Positions 62,201 through 64,000 of a DNA stretch of 64,000 nt are shown piece by piece (positions within the stretch are counted from its first letter, which is position 1; each line of letters opens with the position of its first letter). Position numbers and translations under genes: made by a program. This stretch comes from Elmis aenea (taxonomy: Eukaryota; Arthropoda; Insecta; Coleoptera; Elmidae): positions 12,813,222-12,877,221 of the forward strand of contig OX393583.1 of the NCBI GenBank assembly GCA_947652605.1, read 5' to 3'. The notes beneath the pieces were generated by a model. That model was not told the DNA's origin, did no database searches, and saw only the letters and a list, made by a program, of their open reading frames with translations.

Positions 62201-62264
62201 CGACTCCATAATGGTGCAAGATAATGAGCATTTCTTATTTTGGTTTAAACATGTAACCTACTAA
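50211..62264 (+). CDS. Small secreted DUF4430 (transcobalamin-like) protein, four coding exons
   Basis: Joining 50211-50267, 54410-54473, 56955-57257 and 62197-62264 gives 163 codons plus TAA. Every intron is GT...AG with GTAAGT donors and pyrimidine-rich acceptors; phases are 0, 1 and 1. Residues 1-22 are a signal peptide (MRSFNQLYVFSLILLFGLV then VAG). Residues 48-160 match the DUF4430 domain found at the C-terminus of cobalamin carriers: ITYTLWVGDN, FYNVMEKAAT, YEFTATNHPLYGHYVTSING, then HYWMIYRL and a final VDSIMVQDNEHFLFWFK. Cysteines are at 32, 38 and 59; NTS (71-73) and NTT (111-113) are possible glycosylation sites. The alpha-barrel domain of true cobalamin carriers is absent, so cobalamin binding cannot be assumed. 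Probably extracellular or in the gut lumen. Introns (4.1, 2.5 and 4.9 kb) are mostly transposons. Confidence 0.87.
50467..51491. mobile_element. Possible mariner-type element in intron 1
   Basis: CCGGGTGATTCAGTTTGAC at the left and the complement of CAGGGTGATTGATTGAGAC at the right, flanked by TA. The interior is non-coding. Confidence 0.45.
51505..51703 (+). repeat. Dispersed repeat R1, copy 4
   Basis: Same family as 3107-3279; the most complete copy, with TTTCGCCGGAAATGACCC and GGAACACCCTGTATATTTTT. Confidence 0.75.
52127..52262 (+). repeat. Minisatellite, GGGCGAAGAATTGT unit
   Basis: About nine units; the last four (from about 52206) are perfect 14-bp GGGCGAAGAATTGT repeats and earlier ones are 16-17-bp variants with GGCGGCGAAGAATTGT. 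An open frame across it follows from the repeat. Lies just 5' of the Harbinger remnant. Confidence 0.85.
52330..53000 (+). pseudogene. PIF/Harbinger nuclease (HARBI1-type) pseudogene
   Basis: Plus-strand pieces in order: IDCTH-equivalent VGVINSTNKNK, KPSMHGHEYIN then a stop, KGYSSITVQATCNADECFTS, VDASWPGSVHDSRIWSNS, ALLLGDEAYAIAPWLMVPF, KRCFGQLKQRFPI, and after a break VPKLIASYFVLHNIAKYLND with a stop. These follow the DDE_Tnp_4 order of Harbinger nucleases, including PGSVHDSRIW and the GDxxY motif. Two stops and a frameshift disable it. The left end grades into the minisatellite. It sits in intron 1 of the DUF4430 gene. Confidence 0.85.
53400..53744 (-). pseudogene. Mariner-family transposase C-terminus, left arm
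   Basis: 114 codons with GDVGWPARSPDLAPCDFFLW then GYLKAKVFQHHPRTIDELK, the final catalytic part and tail of a Tc1/mariner-superfamily transposase. The preceding DNA-binding and catalytic regions are absent. The frame opens without an ATG (TTG). Confidence 0.85.
53781..54125 (+). pseudogene. Mariner-family transposase C-terminus, right arm
   Basis: Same 114 codons as the left arm with four replacements: R to C and P to S in the RISLxGDVGWPARSxDLAP region, C to Y and S to F near the end. The frame is open in both arms. Confidence 0.85.
54410..54473 (+). CDS. DUF4430 gene, exon 2
   Basis: Acceptor TTTTTCTAG, donor GTAAGT. Encodes VAGSVEDESLQDCDGSTLCQ and N, ending in phase 1. Confidence 0.8.
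54945..55440 (-). pseudogene. Jockey-type LINE, C-terminal end of reverse transcriptase
   Basis: Minus strand: AKYLRMTLDTKL, then YWLLGRKSQLSSQNKLIIYK, QVLKPVWSYGAQLWGCPKKS, NVEIIKRFENKILRNIVDAP, a stop in place of Trp, YVRNDDIHRDLRI and VDDEIKK. This is the characteristic end of Jockey-clade proteins. One stop and an upstream frame break make it a fossil. Lies in intron 2 of the DUF4430 gene in antisense orientation. Confidence 0.87.
55457..56852. mobile_element. Fold-back mariner-type element F1, copy 2
   Basis: Same family as 48349-49837: arms of about 500 bp, left terminus TA-CAGGGTGGTGC; the right terminus is truncated after TCGAAAAAAGC. The central transposase tail is on the minus strand here (55952-56140: MDYFYIDVVYATLTENIELL), opposite to copy 1. 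Located in intron 2 of the DUF4430 gene. Confidence 0.85.
56955..57257 (+). CDS. DUF4430 gene, exon 3 (most of the domain)
   Basis: Acceptor TTATTTCAG, donor GTAAGT. Encodes residues 41 (split) to 141 with the core of the domain, including YGHYVTSING and HYWMIY. Confidence 0.88.
57530..57790 (+). pseudogene. Mariner transposase fragment in intron 3
   Basis: Plus strand: DNTPRHKSVIVMAHIHQLGF then EFLFHAPN, matching the mariner DNAPxHxS catalytic segment and the ELGFELLPHPPYSPDLAPSD region; after a stop it continues as LLLNMKKVSF, where mariners have LFPNLKKW. Stops and frameshifts disable it. Confidence 0.75.
57811..57895. repeat. GACTC/GAGTC short-repeat block, hAT-type end
   Basis: CAGGGCTCGGGAGTCGG followed by CCGACTCCAAC, GAGTCG and CCGACTCCGAC. 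Like the other short-repeat blocks in this window it begins at a CAGGG terminus. The partner end was not found. Confidence 0.45.
58100..58705 (+). repeat. Dispersed repeat R2, copy 2
   Basis: Second copy of the 17105-17722 repeat, same orientation and colinear, lacking a few internal segments. Confidence 0.7.
58945..59090. repeat. AACGTTA/TAACGTT short-repeat block, hAT-type end
   Basis: Many copies of TAACG and CGTTA, ending at the complement of CAGGGATGGAAAACGTAACG. Same design as the blocks at 1234, 17735, 28949 and 57811. Confidence 0.5.
59453..60960. mobile_element. Fold-back mariner element F2 with transposase N-terminus in the loop
   Basis: Arms of about 590 bp (59453-60050 and 60374-60960) are inverted copies; termini CAGGGTGTCCCAGATTACAT and its complement, flanked by TA. 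The loop (from 60058, plus strand) reads MMATFKNSEKFDMLRCYILY then HKNCGS, a stop, and in other frames a helix-turn-helix ending LEINFKEYGFFEKPTKNP. This is the DNA-binding start of a mariner-type transposase. Confidence 0.87.
61010..61240 (-). pseudogene. hAT transposase C-terminus (ZMYM1-like)
   Basis: Minus strand: IPVTTASCERSFSKLKIYNH, a frameshift, then RSTIGEKRLTTISVISIEKD and YDDIVDVFVNKKARKIA. This matches the hAT dimerisation end (PVTxAxxERSFSKLK...RLxxLxxxSIE). Confidence 0.82.
61350..61502. mobile_element. Small MITE inside the hAT transposon
   Basis: Inverted ends AAGGTCTGATTACATAAA and the complement of AGGTCCAGTTGCATAAAAGC, continuing into GCTAAACC; the interior is full of GGATTAACCC motifs. 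Confidence 0.6.
62197..62264 (+). CDS. DUF4430 gene, exon 4
   Basis: Acceptor GATTGTTTCAG. Encodes the last domain strand (VDSIMVQDNEHFLFWFKHVT, Y) and TAA at 62262-62264. Confidence 0.83.
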
Positions 62265-62370
62265 GATGCTGTTTCTGCGTTAATGAAAGATATACAAAAT
62301 GTTATTATTGAAGTAAATATTATTAAATTTTATGAGCATGATTAGTTCGGTTTTTTATTTTTTATGAATT

Positions 62371-62380
62371 AATAAATAAA
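62371..62380 (+). terminator. Poly(A) signal of the DUF4430 gene
   Basis: AATAAATAAA, about 107 bp after the stop codon. Confidence 0.65.
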
Positions 62381-62454
62381 AATTGAAATATTGGATTGTG
62401 AAAGTCCTCAAGTTTTATTTAATACATTATAGCTTTGTTCCCTGCCTGGTGAAC

Positions 62455-64000
62455 CGAAGAAGTCAAAAGAGAAGTAAAGGAAAATAAAAGATTATGAAAA
62501 AATACCAGACATCACGCAAACCAACAGATTACGAAAAATATAAACAGTAAAAAGAAAAGGCTAAACGGATTGCGCTAGAACCAAAGACTTGCGAGGACTT
62601 TGGAAAAAGAATGGAAGATCATTATGCGAGCAATCAAAAACTTTTCTACAAGGTATTAAAAAACCTAAGACAAGACAAAAACCATACATTAAAGCAAGCA
62701 ATGGATAACGGAAGAATACCACAAAAAAAAAATTATCGAAAGATGGGGAAATTATTTTAAGGAGTTATTGGAAAGTGACAACATGAAAAATGATGAGGAA
62801 GAAGAGCAAGGACAGGAGGAATACGAAACAATCAAACAAGAATATGAACTAGAAATAACCGAAGATTAGTTGGATAGAGCGATACATAAAAGGAAAATTG
62901 GAAAAGCAGCAGGTCATGATGGCGTTTTACCTGAAATTATTAAGTACATGGGAGTAGAGGGTAAGAAAATGCTGTTAAGAATAGTAAATAAAGCATGGCA
63001 GGAAAAACATATTCCAAAGGACTGTTATATTACCGATATTCAAGACTGAGGATAGCAAAAAATGCGAAACTACAGAGGCATATCTCTACTTAGCGTAGTA
63101 GAAAAATTATATTAAAGAATTTTAGAGGCAAGATTAAGAAAACATTTCCAAAGAAATTTGGAAGAGGCGCAATGTGGCTATAGACCGGGTAGAAGCACGC
63201 AGGGTCTAATTTTTACGTTGAGACAGTTAAGTGAAAAAACAATGGAACATTCAAAGATGGTGTACTTGTGCTTTTTCGATCTGTCTAAAGCCTTCGATAG
63301 AGTGCCAAGGAAGAAGATCTGTAAGATATTGAAATAAAGTAGAGTGCGAAAAGGATTATTAAACGCCATCAAGAGTTGGTTCATATAATAGTAGAAATTA
63401 TGTGCGAACCCATAACAGCAGTTCCCAGCAATGGCGTACGCACGGGGGAATTAGGGGGATAAATCTCCTTTCGAAAGTTTGAAAAGAACTAAAATTTTAA
63501 TTATCGCATTTCAAAATTGCGCTATAGACGGTTTTTCCATACATTTAAAATATATTATGTTTGTATATTTTACTCTTAAATTCTATTTTTGGGTACGCTT
63601 GGCCTTGCAAATAAAAAAAATGCCTATAGTGCTGTTTACTGGGGGGGCTGCTGCCCCCTGGACCCCCGCCACTCTTTCTTTCGACTCACTTCTTGTGTCT
63701 AGTCCCCATAGATCATTTTCTAATTGCACCATTCACCATTACCATGCCCCGTTTGAAATTTGTCAGTATTATTTTTGCAAATTAAATCGATATCCCCCCT
63801 GAAATATTTTTCTGCGTACGCCACTTGTTCCCAGGAATGTATAACAACTGTGAGAGCAAGACAAGGAGGCACATTAAAACCACTGCTCTTTATAATTATT
63901 GTAAATAAAATAATTAAAGAATGTAAGCAAAACACAAAGAAAGCCTACTGGGGTTGGAATAAACTAAAACCAATATCCTTAACAGAACTAGCCTTTGCAG
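62455..64000 (+). pseudogene. RTE-type LINE reverse transcriptase, truncated by the window edge
   Basis: Plus strand pieces in order: VKREVKENKRLWKKYQTSRK, RMEDHYASNQKLFYKVLKNL, then after frame breaks HKRKIGKAAGHDGVLPEIIK and YMGVEGKKMLLRIVNKAWQE, CFFDLSKAFDRVPRKKI, and after an inserted MITE CESKTRRHIKTTALYNYC, corresponding to the RQGGxLSPLLF motif. The sequence stops at ELAFA, just before the expected ADD of the catalytic box. Several stops show that it is dead. Same family type as 9042-11640. Confidence 0.87.
63429..63826. mobile_element. hAT-type MITE inserted in the LINE, TSD GTTCCCAG
   Basis: Ends CAATGGCGTACGCA and the complement of AAGTGGCGTACGCA, flanked by the perfect 8-bp duplication GTTCCCAG (63421-63428 and 63827-63834). 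The LINE frame resumes after it. Confidence 0.88.

Overview
The window is nuclear DNA of an arthropod, most likely an insect. It is AT-rich and densely packed with DNA transposons. It holds a tandem cluster of intronless C2H2 zinc-finger genes, one single-exon divergent ionotropic receptor (IR), and one small secreted-protein gene whose coding sequence is split over four exons. A beetle is my guess for the order; the sequence does not prove it. I saw no bacterial operon, CRISPR array, rRNA or tRNA.

Layout. 1-5.9 kb: a partial acidic/basic ORF at the left edge, then piggyBac remains (TTAA-flanked) and three hAT-type MITEs with perfect 8-bp target-site duplications (TSDs). 5.9-20.2 kb: three paralogous zinc-finger genes (subfamily A), all on the minus strand, separated by nested transposons (a LINE broken by an 8-bp-TSD element that is itself broken by a pogo-like element) and a THAP/P-like remnant. 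20.2-41.2 kb: five paralogous zinc-finger genes (subfamily B), also on the minus strand, separated by hAT, pogo-like, mariner-like and P-like elements. 41.2-47.2 kb: a hAT insertion with intact ends, a GC-rich tandem duplication, the IR gene on the plus strand, and another hAT. 47.9-62.4 kb: nested hAT and mariner fold-back elements, then a four-exon gene for a 163-residue secreted protein with a transcobalamin-like (DUF4430) domain. Its three introns are filled with Harbinger, mariner, Jockey and hAT remains. 62.4-64 kb: an RTE-type LINE, broken by a hAT MITE and running off the right edge.

Main points. (1) All eight zinc-finger genes start with one of two conserved acidic N-terminal modules that I cannot assign to ZAD, KRAB, BTB or SCAN. 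Both modules are studded with psi-K-x-E sumoylation-type motifs (IKTE, IKQE, IKLEPEE, VKSE, PLNIKxE). Co-located with so many transposons, they could form an insect analogue of vertebrate KRAB zinc-finger clusters that uses SUMO for repression. This is an inference. (2) Subfamily A finger arrays are eroding at their 3' ends: one by a frameshift, one by a nonsense codon, one by a replaced tail. One subfamily B gene carries an in-frame 27-bp minisatellite between two fingers. (3) Five long inverted-repeat (fold-back) mariner-type elements, four of them 0.75-1.5 kb, carry pieces of transposase and would make hairpin RNA if transcribed. (4) The DUF4430 gene reconstructs cleanly across 12 kb with canonical splice sites.

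Transposon boundaries were found by eye from matching inverted repeats plus duplicated target sites. Those with perfect 8-bp duplications are strong; others are marked lower.
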